DNA of 64,000 nucleotides from Paenarthrobacter nicotinovorans (GCF_007670255.1 NZ_SZVS01000007.1:124001-188000), one strand, 5' to 3'; shown: positions 26,652-35,766, counted from the first letter of the stretch. Numbers and translations are program-made. The notes: generated from the sequence alone by a model not told the origin.

Positions 26652-27301
26652 CGCAGGATCAGGAAACGGAGAAGTTCCTGGCTGTCGGCCCGGACCAAAA
26701 CCACGGGGCTACCCCTGTGGCGGGGGAAGACCCTGAAATGAGTCGTATTCTGCGCCGGGAGACCCATTCGTCCCGGGCCGCCGCAGCCGTCATTGCAGCG
26801 GTGCTGGTCATCGTCCTCTGCGTGTACGCGTTGCTGGAAGCAGGGGTCCGTGCCGTCGGGCAGCCGCCGTGGCTGGTTGACCCCACAACTGCAGCCGAAC
26901 GGATCATCGCCCTTCCAGAGGGCATTTCGCCTCTCTTACTGGGAGCGAGCGGAGCCGTGATCGCCATGGCAGGCCTCTTCTTCCTCCTCCAAGCTGTACT
27001 GCCCGGGCGTCGGGCACGCCATCTGCTCCGCGACCCGCGTACCGCCGTCGTGGTTGATGACGAAGTGCTGGCCTCGGCGCTGGCCCGTCGAGCACGGACG
27101 GCCGCCAACGTCACCCAGGAACAAGTCATGGTGGTGGTTTCCCGCCAAACCGTGGTGGTCAACGTCCGGCCAACGTCCGGGAGCAGGGTGAGCCGCGAGG
27201 CTGTACTCGCCGCGGTCCAGGCTGAGCTCGAAGAGATGTCGCCGGTGCCCATGCCAACAGTGCGGGTCAACCTGGCGACTTCGGGGGTGATCGGAGCTTG
27301 A
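26648..27301 (+). CDS. DUF6286-like membrane protein of the Asp23 operon
   Basis: 217 residues, ATG overlapping the previous stop. Two transmembrane helices (about residues 45-68 and 95-118) are followed by a soluble domain with LRDPRTAVVVDDEVLASALARRA and VVVSRQTVVVNVRPTSG, an alternating strand-helix region typical of the DUF6286 family. It is probably a second membrane component next to the AmaP-like protein. Confidence 0.75.
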   Translation: MTQDQETEKFLAVGPDQNHGATPVAGEDPEMSRILRRETHSSRAAAAVIAAVLVIVLCVYALLEAGVRAVGQPPWLVDPTTAAERIIALPEGISPLLLGASGAVIAMAGLFFLLQAVLPGRRARHLLRDPRTAVVVDDEVLASALARRARTAANVTQEQVMVVVSRQTVVVNVRPTSGSRVSREAVLAAVQAELEEMSPVPMPTVRVNLATSGVIGA

Positions 27302-27909
27302 ACGGGACACCTCGGGCACTGAACCGCGTATTGCTGTTCATCATCGGGTTCAAACTCCTGGCTGTCGGCCTATTGCTCCTGCTGCTGGCTACCGTTCCCG
27401 CGGTGGCGGCTTGGTGGCACGGTTGGGCGGCCGGGGTTTGGGCCGAAGCGGAAAATGCGTTCCGGCAGACCCGCTTCCCGGGCCGTGAAGAGAGCTGGCT
27501 CTGGATCGTGGCCGGCGTGGTCCTGGTGGTCGTCATCGTCGCCATGATTGCGTGGCTGTCGCAGCAAGGCAAGGGTCGGGCTAACCTGCTGGTGGCCAGC
27601 AGCGATGACAGCGACGTCGACGGCGAAGTAAGGATAGGCGGTGGCGTCGCCGAACAAGCACTCCGGTCAGCATTGGCGGAGCGGACCGACCTTGCAGGTG
27701 CGTCCGTTGCAACCTACGAGTTCAGGGGCCGGCCGGGCCTTCGCATACGGGTTCAACCCCGGCAAGGCGTGGCACCGCACCTTCTGGCCGCGGAAATCTC
27801 GCAACTGGTTGAGGCCTTGGATCTTGTCATCGGCCGGAAGACCCCCGTTCTGGTGCATATGGTTTCCGGGGCTCGGTCACGGTTCACCAAGGCCGAGCGG
27901 GTGCGCTGA
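27298..27909 (+). CDS. AmaP-like alkaline-shock membrane anchor
   Basis: 203 residues from TTG at 27298, overlapping the previous stop as TTGA. Two helices (LFIIGFKLLAVGLLLLLLA, about 10-35, and WIVAGVVLVVVIVAMIAWL, about 65-85) flank a short external loop; the C-terminal cytoplasmic part (about 90-203) is Asp23-associated. In Firmicutes AmaP anchors Asp23 at the membrane. That role here follows from topology and operon order. Confidence 0.78.
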   Translation: MNGTPRALNRVLLFIIGFKLLAVGLLLLLLATVPAVAAWWHGWAAGVWAEAENAFRQTRFPGREESWLWIVAGVVLVVVIVAMIAWLSQQGKGRANLLVASSDDSDVDGEVRIGGGVAEQALRSALAERTDLAGASVATYEFRGRPGLRIRVQPRQGVAPHLLAAEISQLVEALDLVIGRKTPVLVHMVSGARSRFTKAERVR

Positions 27910-27910
27910 C

Positions 27911-28597
27911 ATGGAAACAGTCAGTGCGCTGGAGGCTTCCGTCGCAGACATCCGCGCGGAGCTTGCCGCGCTGGAGGATCCCCGGGCCCGCGAAATAAAC
28001 GAAAAGCACGGCGACGATCACGGTGTAAATCTCGGAAAACTGCGGGCCATAGCCAAGCGGCTCAAGGTCCAACCCGACTTGGCCCGTGAACTGTGGTCCA
28101 CGGGAGATACCGCGGCCCGACTGCTTTCCCTCCTGATCTGCCGGCCAAAGTCTTACGACCAAAACGAGCTGGATGCAATGCTGCGGGAGGCCCGCGCACC
28201 AAAGGTGCACGACTGGCTGGTGAATTACGTGGTCAAGAAGAATCCAGCAGCCGAAGATCTGCGGGTGGCTTGGTTTTCCGACCCCGATCCTGTGGTGGCC
28301 AGCGCGGGCTGGGCATTGACCTCGGAGCGCATCGTCAAAAAGCCTGAGGGCCTGGACCTGGGGAAATTGCTGGACATTATTGAAGCAGAAATGAAGGAGG
28401 CTCCGGAGCGTTTGCAGTGGGCAATGAACAATTGCCTGGCACAAATCGGAATTGAGCACCCGGAATATCGCGACCGTGCACTGGATATTGGTGAGCGTCT
28501 GGAAGTGCTGAAGGATTATCCGACGCCGCCGAACTGCACTTCACCCTTCGCCCCGGTTTGGATCACTGAAATGGTCAGACGCAAAGCCGGTGCCTAG
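27911..28597 (+). CDS. DNA alkylation repair protein, AlkD-like
   Basis: 228 residues. ATG at 27911, 1 bp after the AmaP-like stop. Helical-repeat protein with NLGKLRAIAKRLKVQPDLARELW and IEAEMKEAPERLQWAMNNCLAQIG, the armadillo/HEAT-like AlkD fold that excises 3- and 7-alkylpurines from DNA. Family recognition is good; catalytic Trp/Asp residues were not individually verified. It probably rides on the Asp23 operon transcript. Confidence 0.83.
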   Translation: METVSALEASVADIRAELAALEDPRAREINEKHGDDHGVNLGKLRAIAKRLKVQPDLARELWSTGDTAARLLSLLICRPKSYDQNELDAMLREARAPKVHDWLVNYVVKKNPAAEDLRVAWFSDPDPVVASAGWALTSERIVKKPEGLDLGKLLDIIEAEMKEAPERLQWAMNNCLAQIGIEHPEYRDRALDIGERLEVLKDYPTPPNCTSPFAPVWITEMVRRKAGA

Positions 28598-28601
28598 CTC
28601 A

Positions 28602-29003
28602 TCAGTCCCTGTTGCGCTGCATCATCCGGTAGGTGAGCTCGGCCAGGAGTTCTTCGTCGGACAGGTGCGAAGCCCGCGCGATGGGGGCAGCGGGAACCGC
28701 AACATGGGGCCCTGCTTGCCGCGAAACGTCGCTTGAGCGCATGTCGTCCGGTGTGATCATGTCCGGCGCGAAATTCGACTTGCCCTTGAGTACCTCGGAC
28801 ACGGACCCCGCCCGCCAACCCAGCGCATGCTCAAGCTTGCGCTGGTTGATTTCCTGGGTGCGCCGCGTACCTGATTCCAGCGTCCGCACCGTCTTGATGG
28901 CAGTCCCGGCCTGTTTGGCCAACTGCACCTGGCTCAGACCCTGGGCAAGGCGTTCCTCTTTGATGAGCCGTCCGATGGTCTGTAGTGCTTCGAGTTCATC
29001 CAC
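28602..29003 (-). CDS. XRE-family helix-turn-helix regulator
   Basis: 133 residues from GTG 29003; in-frame GTG at 29012 and TTG at 29036 are alternatives, none with a good Shine-Dalgarno sequence. The HTH spans about residues 5-60 (RLAQGLSQVQLAKQAGTAIKTVRTLESG) and a variable C-terminal part follows, with HLSDEELLAELTYRMMQRNRD as a terminal helix. A DNA-binding regulator of unknown target. It is convergent with AlkD (4 bp apart) and divergent from the sugar ABC operon. Confidence 0.78.
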   Translation of the reverse strand: MDELEALQTIGRLIKEERLAQGLSQVQLAKQAGTAIKTVRTLESGTRRTQEINQRKLEHALGWRAGSVSEVLKGKSNFAPDMITPDDMRSSDVSRQAGPHVAVPAAPIARASHLSDEELLAELTYRMMQRNRD

Positions 29004-29192
29004 GCTTCCCACTGTTCCATAGGCAATACTGGGCAATCAAATCGAAACAGGATGAAAACGCCCGGGAAAGGGCCTTCCGCGAAGGCGGCCTGCCCGAGGA
29101 ATATGTGGGCGGCTTGACTCGAAAACACCCCACCTTAGGGCCCCGCCACGGCAAATAATCAGACTACTTTGTATCGTTGCGGTCACGGCGCG

Positions 29193-29206
29193 TGTAAGCG
29201 CTTGCA
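29193..29206. promoter_or_regulatory. Putative LacI-type operator of the sugar ABC operon
   Basis: TGTAAGCGCTTGCA, an almost perfect palindrome around the GCGC centre typical of LacI/GalR family operators. It lies 88 bp before the sugar-binding gene; the likely ligand-responsive repressor is encoded at 32978-34036. Confidence 0.7.
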
Positions 29207-29293
29207 TTTTTTGCAATCACATGACTATTGTGATGCTCACCACATCAACCGCACCGCGGAAAAACCTGGTCCACTCACCGAGGAGTTCCCAGC

Positions 29294-30586
29294 ATGAAAT
29301 CCAAAAAGTTCCTGCTCCCGGCAGCTGTCGCCGGAGTCCTGGCTCTGTCCCTTACCGCCTGTGGTGGCGGAGGTGGCGGCGGCGGCACCAACTCCGGAGG
29401 TGCCAGCGGCGATGCAGCCAACAACCTTGACGGCCGTGGGCCGATCACCTACGTCCAAGGCAAGGACAACAGCAACGTTGTCCGGCCGCTTATTGAAAAG
29501 TGGAATGCTGCGCACCCGAACGAGAAAGTAACGTTCAAGGAGCAGTCCGACCAGGCCGACCAGCAGCACGATGACCTGGTGCAGAACTTCCAGGCCAAGA
29601 ACGCCAACTACGACGTCATGAGCGTTGACCTCATCTGGGTGGCGGAATTCGCCGCCAAGGGATGGCTCCAGCCGCTGAAGGACAAGACAGCGATCTCCAC
29701 GGACGGCATGCTCGAGTCCACGGTCAAGAGCGCCACGTACAACAACACCCTCTACGCGGCTCCACAGAGCTCGGACGGTGGCATCCTCTACTACCGCGGC
29801 GACTTGGTGCCCAACCCGCCCAAGACGTGGGACGAGATGATGAAGATGTGCGACATCGCCAAGCAGAACAACATCGGCTGCTACGCAGGCCAGTTCCAGA
29901 AGTATGAAGGCCTCACGGTCAACGCGGCCGAAGCCATCAACTCCGCAGGCGGCAAGATTGTTGATGAGTCCGGCAAGGCTGCCGTGAACTCCAGTGAAGC
30001 CAAGGCGGGCCTCACCAACCTGGTCAACGCCTACAAGGATGGCAACATCCCGACCGAGGCAATAACCTTCCAGGAAGAGCAGGGACGCCAGGCCTTCGAA
30101 GCCGGCAAGCTCCTCTTCCACCGCAACTGGCCGTACGTGTACAACCTGGCCAAGACCGACGGCTCGTCCACTGTGAAGGACACCTTCAAGATGGCTCCCC
30201 TCCCGGGCAAGGATGGCCCCGGTGCCTCCTCGCTGGGTGGCCACAACATCGCCATGAGCGTGTACTCCAAGAACAAGGCAACGGTTGCGGACTTCATCAA
30301 GTTCATCACCAGCGAGGAAACGCAGCGCTTCTACGCTACCCAGGGTTCGCTGGCCCCTGTCCTGACCAAGCTCTATGACGATCAGGAACTCGTGACCAAG
30401 CTGCCGTACCTCCCGGTGCTGAAGACGTCCATCGAGAACGCGGTTCCGCGCCCCGTGACGCCGTTCTACCCCGCCGTCACCAAGGCTGTGCAGGATAACG
30501 CCTATGCCGCCCTCAAGGGAGAGAAGACCGTGGACTCGGCAATCTCCGACATGCAAGCGGCTATTGAGTCGGCCGGAGCTAAGTAA
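29294..30586 (+). CDS. Sugar ABC transporter substrate-binding lipoprotein (CUT1)
   Basis: 430 residues, ATG preceded by GAGGAGTTCCCAGC. A signal peptide ends in the lipobox LTAC (residues 20-23), then a glycine-rich linker. A two-lobed type-I binding protein follows, with the segment YDVMSVDLIWVAEFAAKGWL and GDLVPNPPKTWDEMMKMC characteristic of trehalose/maltose/alpha-glucoside binders. It is attached to the outer face of the membrane and delivers substrate to the two permeases downstream. No ATPase gene is adjacent, so a shared MsiK-type ATPase elsewhere is expected. Sugar inferred as an alpha-glucoside such as trehalose or maltose. Confidence 0.9.
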   Translation: MKSKKFLLPAAVAGVLALSLTACGGGGGGGGTNSGGASGDAANNLDGRGPITYVQGKDNSNVVRPLIEKWNAAHPNEKVTFKEQSDQADQQHDDLVQNFQAKNANYDVMSVDLIWVAEFAAKGWLQPLKDKTAISTDGMLESTVKSATYNNTLYAAPQSSDGGILYYRGDLVPNPPKTWDEMMKMCDIAKQNNIGCYAGQFQKYEGLTVNAAEAINSAGGKIVDESGKAAVNSSEAKAGLTNLVNAYKDGNIPTEAITFQEEQGRQAFEAGKLLFHRNWPYVYNLAKTDGSSTVKDTFKMAPLPGKDGPGASSLGGHNIAMSVYSKNKATVADFIKFITSEETQRFYATQGSLAPVLTKLYDDQELVTKLPYLPVLKTSIENAVPRPVTPFYPAVTKAVQDNAYAALKGEKTVDSAISDMQAAIESAGAK

Positions 30587-30598
30587 CCACCCGGGCTA

Positions 30599-30637
30599 AG
30601 TCCGGCTGCCCGTTCCTGAGTGGCGGGCAGCCGGACT
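30599..30637 (+). terminator. Intercistronic hairpin after the binding-protein gene
   Basis: Perfect 14-nt arms (AGTCCGGCTGCCCG at 30599-30612, its complement at 30624-30637) in the 86-bp gap before the first permease, no T run. Probably protects the upstream mRNA or lowers read-through so that the binding protein is made in excess. Confidence 0.65.
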
Positions 30638-30672
30638 CCGGCCACGGCCTTCTCCCTGACAGGAGTCTTGAC

Positions 30673-31692
30673 ATGTCAACAGAATTACAAAAACCAGACA
30701 CGGCGACCGCTTCCAAGCACACAATGCCAAGCCGTGAAAGCGCCGACCGGAAGCAACTCACGCAAGGACGCTGGGCCTACACCCTCCTGGCGCCGTCGCT
30801 CATCCTTCTGGCCATCGTGATCATCTACCCGGTGCTCAACGCAATCATCATGTCCTTCCAGAAGGACTCAGGCCTTGACCCCGCCACCGGGTTCTTCTCA
30901 GAAGGCGGCCCGGCCGGATTTGAAAACTACACACACTGGCTGTTGCAGCAGTGCACCGCCCCCGGCGGCGGATCCGTCGCCTGTCCTCCGGGAACACTCG
31001 GAGCCCAGTTCTGGGATTCAATGGGGACGACGTTCTTCTTCACGGCAGTTACGGTCGCTTTTGAGACCATCCTCGGCTTCTGGATGGCGATCATCATGGC
31101 CCGTGCTTTCCGTGGCCGCAGCCTGATCCGCGCAGCCGTCCTGGTGCCGTGGGCCATTCCAACGGCCGTCACCGCCAAGCTCTGGTTCTTCATCTTCGCC
31201 TTCGAAGGTATCGCCAACAAGCTGTTCGGAACCCAAATCCTGTGGACAGGTTCGGAATGGCCGGCCAAGTGGGCCATCATCATTGCCGACGTCTGGAAGA
31301 CGACGCCGTTTATGGCGCTGTTGATCCTGGCAGGCCTGCAACTGATTCCTGATGAAGTTTACGAAGCAGCCAAAGTCGACGGCGCGTCCACATGGCAGCG
31401 CTTCCGTTTGATCACGCTTCCGTTGGTCAGGCCGGCACTGATGGTAGCCATCCTGTTCCGCGTCCTGGACGCACTGCGCATGTACGACCTTCCCGCGATC
31501 ATGACCCAGGGCGCCAACGGCACCACCACGTTGTCCATCCTTGTCGTGCAACAAATCAGGCAAGGGTTCAATACAGCGGCGGCGCTATCGACCATTACAT
31601 TCCTGGTGATCTTCCTTGTGGCCTTTATCTTCGTCCGCTTCCTCGGGGCGAACGCCGTGGATGCAGCCACATCTTCCGGAAAGGCCAAGTGA
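30673..31692 (+). CDS. Sugar ABC transporter permease 1 (MalF-type)
   Basis: 339 residues, ATG following CAGGAGTCTTGAC. About six helices. The cytoplasmic EAA loop is EVYEAAKVDGASTWQRFRLIT (the EAA-x3-G motif that docks the ATPase), followed by LPLVRPALMVAILFRVLDAL. A periplasm-like loop with cysteines (QQCTAPGGGSVACPPG) is present between helices 1 and 2. Forms the heterodimeric channel with the next gene. Confidence 0.92.
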   Translation: MSTELQKPDTATASKHTMPSRESADRKQLTQGRWAYTLLAPSLILLAIVIIYPVLNAIIMSFQKDSGLDPATGFFSEGGPAGFENYTHWLLQQCTAPGGGSVACPPGTLGAQFWDSMGTTFFFTAVTVAFETILGFWMAIIMARAFRGRSLIRAAVLVPWAIPTAVTAKLWFFIFAFEGIANKLFGTQILWTGSEWPAKWAIIIADVWKTTPFMALLILAGLQLIPDEVYEAAKVDGASTWQRFRLITLPLVRPALMVAILFRVLDALRMYDLPAIMTQGANGTTTLSILVVQQIRQGFNTAAALSTITFLVIFLVAFIFVRFLGANAVDAATSSGKAK

Positions 31693-31693
31693 G

Positions 31694-32578
31694 ATGAGCA
31701 CAGCCACAGCTTCCAAAACGTCCGCCACTCCGGTTGAACGACCCAAGCGCGCCTTCAACTGGGGGTCACTGCGCACTTACATCAGTGCCGTCATCATCCT
31801 CATCTGGTGCTTGGCACCCTTCTACTGGATGGTTGTCACGGCCTTCCGGGAAGTCGGGTACACGTTCGACACTACGCCGTTCTTTACCCACGTCACGTGG
31901 GACAACTTCGCCACAGTGTTCGACGAGAGCCTGGGCAACCACTTCGGCCGGAACCTGTTGAACAGCCTCATCGTTGGCGCTGTCACGACAGTCGTTGCGC
32001 TCCTGGTCGGCGTCTTTGCCGCCTACGCGCTGGCCCGGTTGAATTTCCGGTTCAAGTTCGTGGTCCTCGGCTTCATCCTGGGCGCTTCGATGTTCCCGGG
32101 CGTCGCCTTGGTAACCCCGCTGTTCCAGCTGTTCACCAACATCGGCTGGTTCGGCACCTACCAGGCGCTGATCATTCCGAACATCTCCTTCGTTCTTCCA
32201 CTGACGGTTTATACGTTGACCTCGTTCTTCCGTGAAATGCCGTGGGAGCTCGAGGAAGCGGCAAGGATCGACGGTTGCACGCAGGGGCAGGCCTTCCGGA
32301 AAGTGATCCTTCCGCTGGCAGCGCCAGCAACGTTCACCACGGCAATCCTGGCCTTCATTGCCTCCTGGAATGAATTCCTTATCGCCAGCCAGTTGTCCAA
32401 TGACGCAACCAAGACGGTCACTGTAGCCATCGCCTACTTTGCCGGTGCACAGCCCCACCAGGAACCGTACACGGCTGTCATGGCAGCGGGTACCGTGGTC
32501 ACCATTCCGTTGGTGGTCCTGGTATTGGTCTTCCAGCGCAAGATCGTTGCGGGTCTCACGGCGGGTGCCGTCAAGTGA
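31694..32578 (+). CDS. Sugar ABC transporter permease 2 (MalG-type)
   Basis: 294 residues from ATG at 31694, two bases after the previous stop; the frame opens earlier within the first permease gene. Six helices. The EAA loop ELEEAARIDGCTQGQAFRKVI and the C-terminal basic end QRKIVAGLTAGAVK mark a CUT1 MalG-type permease. The stop overlaps the start of the next small gene (GTGA). Confidence 0.92.
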   Translation: MSTATASKTSATPVERPKRAFNWGSLRTYISAVIILIWCLAPFYWMVVTAFREVGYTFDTTPFFTHVTWDNFATVFDESLGNHFGRNLLNSLIVGAVTTVVALLVGVFAAYALARLNFRFKFVVLGFILGASMFPGVALVTPLFQLFTNIGWFGTYQALIIPNISFVLPLTVYTLTSFFREMPWELEEAARIDGCTQGQAFRKVILPLAAPATFTTAILAFIASWNEFLIASQLSNDATKTVTVAIAYFAGAQPHQEPYTAVMAAGTVVTIPLVVLVLVFQRKIVAGLTAGAVK

Positions 32579-32844
32579 CAGGTTACGGTGATCGACGGCG
32601 GGCCTCGCCCACGAAACCCGATGCGGGCAACAAAAGGGTGCGTTCCGCGGAGGATTTCGACATCATCATCGGCTTCCTGGCTTTCTGGGGCCTGGTGCTC
32701 CTGATCGCCACCGTTTCGATGGAACTCACAGGACAGTCGGCCTGGGGCTGGGCGCTCGGTCTTCTGGCCGTGGTGCTGGCGCTCTGGGGCATGCTCCGGC
32801 TGCGCAGCAAGTTGCCCCGGCGCACCACGCGGCGGCTTGGTTAG
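32575..32844 (+). CDS. Small membrane protein of the sugar ABC operon
   Basis: 89 residues from GTG at 32575, overlapping the permease stop. A basic N-terminal arm (about 1-28) leads into two transmembrane helices (IIIGFLAFWGLVLLIATVS and WGWALGLLAVVLALWGML) with a basic C-terminus. Translational coupling suggests a transporter accessory, but no function is known to me. Confidence 0.75.
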   Translation: MTGYGDRRRASPTKPDAGNKRVRSAEDFDIIIGFLAFWGLVLLIATVSMELTGQSAWGWALGLLAVVLALWGMLRLRSKLPRRTTRRLG

Positions 32845-32977
32845 GAGAGAACAGTACCTGACCGACGTCGAAACAAGCTGCACGAAGTCGGCGATCGGCA
32901 GGCAGGCGGAATAGGCTGTAAGGTGCCGTCCGGGAACGAGCCCTCGGCTTTCGGCATGCACCAAAAAGGGGGCTTCA

Positions 32978-34036
32978 GTGGCAAAGACGAACGAGCGGTC
33001 CCAACGCGGCGGCCATGCCGGCGTCAGTATCGAGGACGTTGCCGTTGCGGCCGGAGTCTCGACGGCGACTGTCTCACGGGCAGTGCGTGGCTTGCCACGG
33101 GTTTCTCCGGCAACGCGGGAGAAGATCCTCAGGGTCGCCGGTGAGCTGGGTTATGTGGCGTCGTCGTCGGCCTCCGGGCTGGCGACGGGCCGCACCCGCA
33201 CCATTGGCGTCCTTGCTCCCTTCGTCAGCCGCTGGTTTTTCTCCAAAGCCATTGAGGGCGCCGACCGTGAACTCCATTCAAGGAAGTACAACCTCTCCTT
33301 GTTCAACCTGGGCGGCCACGGCAGCAACCGCGAGCGGCTCTTCAGTTCCACCATGGTCTACAAACAGATCGACGCCCTGTTGGTGCTCTGCATGTCCTTG
33401 ACGGAGGATGAATTGGAGCACCTCCACAAGATCGACATCCCCTTGGTGGTGGTGGGTGGCCACGTTGAGGATTGCGCCTACATTGGCATCAACGACTACG
33501 ACGCCGCATCCACCGCCGTGAAACACCTGCTGGATTTGGGACACAAGGACATCGCCTTGCTTCATGGCGACGACGAAACGGACTTGAACTTCGACGTTCC
33601 CCGCGTGCGTATCCGAGCCTTCCAGGAAGTCATGTCAGACGCCGGCCTGGAAGTGCGCCCTGAATGGGACCAGTGGGGCGATTTCACCGTGGCGAGTGGG
33701 CAGCAGGCCTTCAATCGGCTGTGGAGCCAGCCCGGGCGCAAGCCGACGGCGATTTTCTGCTCGTCCGACGAAATGGCCATGGGCGTGATCTTTGAGGCCG
33801 GACGGCACGGAGTCAGGGTCCCGGAGGACCTGTCCGTCATCGGCATCGATGACCACGATTTTTCGTCCTCACTCGGCCTGACCACTGTTGGTCAACGTCC
33901 CGACAACCAAGCGGAACTGGCTACCCGGATGCTGCTGGACGAGCTCGACGGCAACCCCGGCGCCGTCCACTCGGAAGTGGCGCCGCACCATCTGATCATC
34001 CGCGAGACAACGGCACCGCCCTACAGCTCAAACTAG
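32978..34036 (+). CDS. LacI-family transcriptional repressor
   Basis: 352 residues from GTG at 32978 (AAGGGGGC upstream). The N-terminal HTH (VSIEDVAVAAGVSTATVSRA plus hinge) is about residues 14-65, followed by the periplasmic-binding-like effector core (about 75-345). It should repress the sugar ABC operon until the imported sugar binds, most likely at TGTAAGCGCTTGCA (29193-29206). Its terminal bases overlap the convergent gene at 34033. Confidence 0.92.
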   Translation: MAKTNERSQRGGHAGVSIEDVAVAAGVSTATVSRAVRGLPRVSPATREKILRVAGELGYVASSSASGLATGRTRTIGVLAPFVSRWFFSKAIEGADRELHSRKYNLSLFNLGGHGSNRERLFSSTMVYKQIDALLVLCMSLTEDELEHLHKIDIPLVVVGGHVEDCAYIGINDYDAASTAVKHLLDLGHKDIALLHGDDETDLNFDVPRVRIRAFQEVMSDAGLEVRPEWDQWGDFTVASGQQAFNRLWSQPGRKPTAIFCSSDEMAMGVIFEAGRHGVRVPEDLSVIGIDDHDFSSSLGLTTVGQRPDNQAELATRMLLDELDGNPGAVHSEVAPHHLIIRETTAPPYSSN

Positions 34037-34917
34037 GAAGCGCGCGCCAGCTGCCGGATGGGAATCCACCGGGAGGCAAGCCGCCTGTAGGCCGCAGCGG
34101 CGCCGGTCATGTCACCCTCCGCCAGGCATTCGATGCCCAGCCGGACGTCCATGGGCGAATCGTCGGGGTACACCTTGTCTGCCACAGCACCGTAATCCAG
34201 CTCCACCATGGACTGAACGTGGAACAGTTCAAGCCATTCGGTGAGCTGGGTCAGGTCGTCGAGCATGTCCAGGTCCGGGGCCGCCAGTGCCAGATGGGCC
34301 ACGGAAAACCGCGCCCTTTCCAAAGCCTCGGTCAGCGGCGTCCACACCCGCACGGTGAGGATCCGCCCCTCCGATTCCACCACGTCCTTGCGGTCCGACT
34401 CGGCAAAAAGCGAGAACCAGCTGAACGGGATTCCCCAGGTGGAGGCCCGGGTGTGGACGCGTTTGGCATCTTCCCGGGCATTGATCCGGTCGATCCGTTG
34501 TTGGTGTTTGTCCCTCTGCGAGACAGGGATGAGCAGGTCGGCCAGCGGACTGTGCACCCCGTCCATGAGCGCGTTGGCCGCCAAGCCGGCCCGAATCACC
34601 AGTTGGCTGGGGCAGTAAAGTACCCGCCCGGCGTCGTCCTCTTCATTGGACGGCGCGGCGTGGCGCCCGATCGGGACCCGGGTCATGCGCACCAGATCGG
34701 TGCGGCCGGTCGGGAAGGGGTCACCGCCCGAGCGCGTGATGCGTCCCAGCGAGGCCTGGAGCTCCGCATTTTCGACGGCGGCCCGGGAACCTGCCTTGCT
34801 GCCCTCCGCCACGAGCTGGCGCTGCTGCTCGGGAGGGAAAGCCTCGAGGGGCTCGTAGACCCGCAGCGACGAAGAAAAGGGCAGACCGGCCTGGCCCCTG
34901 TACAGGTTTCCGCTCAT
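34033..34917 (-). CDS. Conserved hypothetical protein
   Basis: 294 residues from ATG 34917. No signal peptide or transmembrane helix. Segments include PSQLVIRAGLAANALMDGVH, REDAKRVHTRASTWGIPFSWF and LEALERARFSVAHLALAAPDL-type leucine-rich helices; the C-terminus GIECLAEGDMTGAAAAYRRLA resembles a TPR-like helix pair. I do not recognise the family; it looks like an actinobacterial protein of about 300 residues and unknown role. Convergent with lacI, with overlapping stop codons. Confidence 0.75.
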   Translation of the reverse strand: MSGNLYRGQAGLPFSSSLRVYEPLEAFPPEQQRQLVAEGSKAGSRAAVENAELQASLGRITRSGGDPFPTGRTDLVRMTRVPIGRHAAPSNEEDDAGRVLYCPSQLVIRAGLAANALMDGVHSPLADLLIPVSQRDKHQQRIDRINAREDAKRVHTRASTWGIPFSWFSLFAESDRKDVVESEGRILTVRVWTPLTEALERARFSVAHLALAAPDLDMLDDLTQLTEWLELFHVQSMVELDYGAVADKVYPDDSPMDVRLGIECLAEGDMTGAAAAYRRLASRWIPIRQLARAS

Positions 34918-34953
34918 GTCCGGCCAGCCCCTTTCATATCGAGTCAGTGTTGC

Positions 34954-35766
34954 CTAGTCTGTGAGCTCCACAATCACTGGAGCGTGATCGGATGCGCCTT
35001 TACCCTTGCGCTCCTCACGGTCAATCGACGCGCCTGTGACCCTTGCGGCGAGAGGGGCCGATGCGAGGCAGAAGTCGATCCTCATGCCTTCCTTCTTCGG
35101 GAAGCGCAACTGCGTGTAGTCCCAGTACGTGTAGACGCCGGGACCCGGCGTGTAAGGACGTACGACGTCGGTGAATCCGGCGGTTTCGAACGCGTGGAAC
35201 GCTGCCCGCTCCGGTTCGCTGACGTGGGTGTAGTTGTTGTTGCGGAAGAGCTCGATGTCCCAGACGTCGTCGTCGAAGGGGGCGATGTTCCAGTCACCCA
35301 TGAGTGCGATCTGGGCGTTGGGGTCGGCCTGGACCCACTCGGCAGCCTGGCCGCGCAGGACTTCGAGCCACTTGATCTTGTACGGCATGTGTTCGTCGTC
35401 CAGGGAGCGGCCGTTGGGAACGTACAGGCTCCAGATGCGGATACCGCCGCAGGTGGCTGCGATGGCGCGGGCTTCCTGGGCCGGGTCCTTGCCGGCCTTG
35501 CCGAAAGCGGGCTGGTCCACGAACGTGCGTTCCACGTCCTCCAAGCCCACGCGGGAGGCGATGGCAACGCCGTTCCACTGGTTCACGCCGAAGTGCGCTA
35601 CCTCGTACCCCATGCGCTCAAAGAGTTCCCAGGGGAAGTTTTCGTCCTTGCACTTGGTCTCCTGGATGGCCAGGACATCGCAGTCGCTGCGCTCAAGCCA
35701 GGCCTCCACGCGGTCGGCTCGGGCGCGGAGGGAGTTCACATTCCAAGTAGCTATCTTCACAGCCAC
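34954..35766 (-). CDS. xth: Exodeoxyribonuclease III
   Basis: 270 residues. Endonuclease/exonuclease/phosphatase fold with ATWNVNSLRARADRVEAWL, the catalytic-metal glutamate in AIQETKCKDENFP, the GDWNIAP loop (Asp/Asn) and the terminal SDHAPVIVEL. It hydrolyses the DNA backbone at abasic sites and removes 3' nucleotides. All family motifs are present, length standard. Cytoplasmic base-excision repair enzyme; it lies 36 bp from the hypothetical gene on the same strand. Confidence 0.95.
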   Translation of the reverse strand: MAVKIATWNVNSLRARADRVEAWLERSDCDVLAIQETKCKDENFPWELFERMGYEVAHFGVNQWNGVAIASRVGLEDVERTFVDQPAFGKAGKDPAQEARAIAATCGGIRIWSLYVPNGRSLDDEHMPYKIKWLEVLRGQAAEWVQADPNAQIALMGDWNIAPFDDDVWDIELFRNNNYTHVSEPERAAFHAFETAGFTDVVRPYTPGPGVYTYWDYTQLRFPKKEGMRIDFCLASAPLAARVTGASIDREERKGKGASDHAPVIVELTD

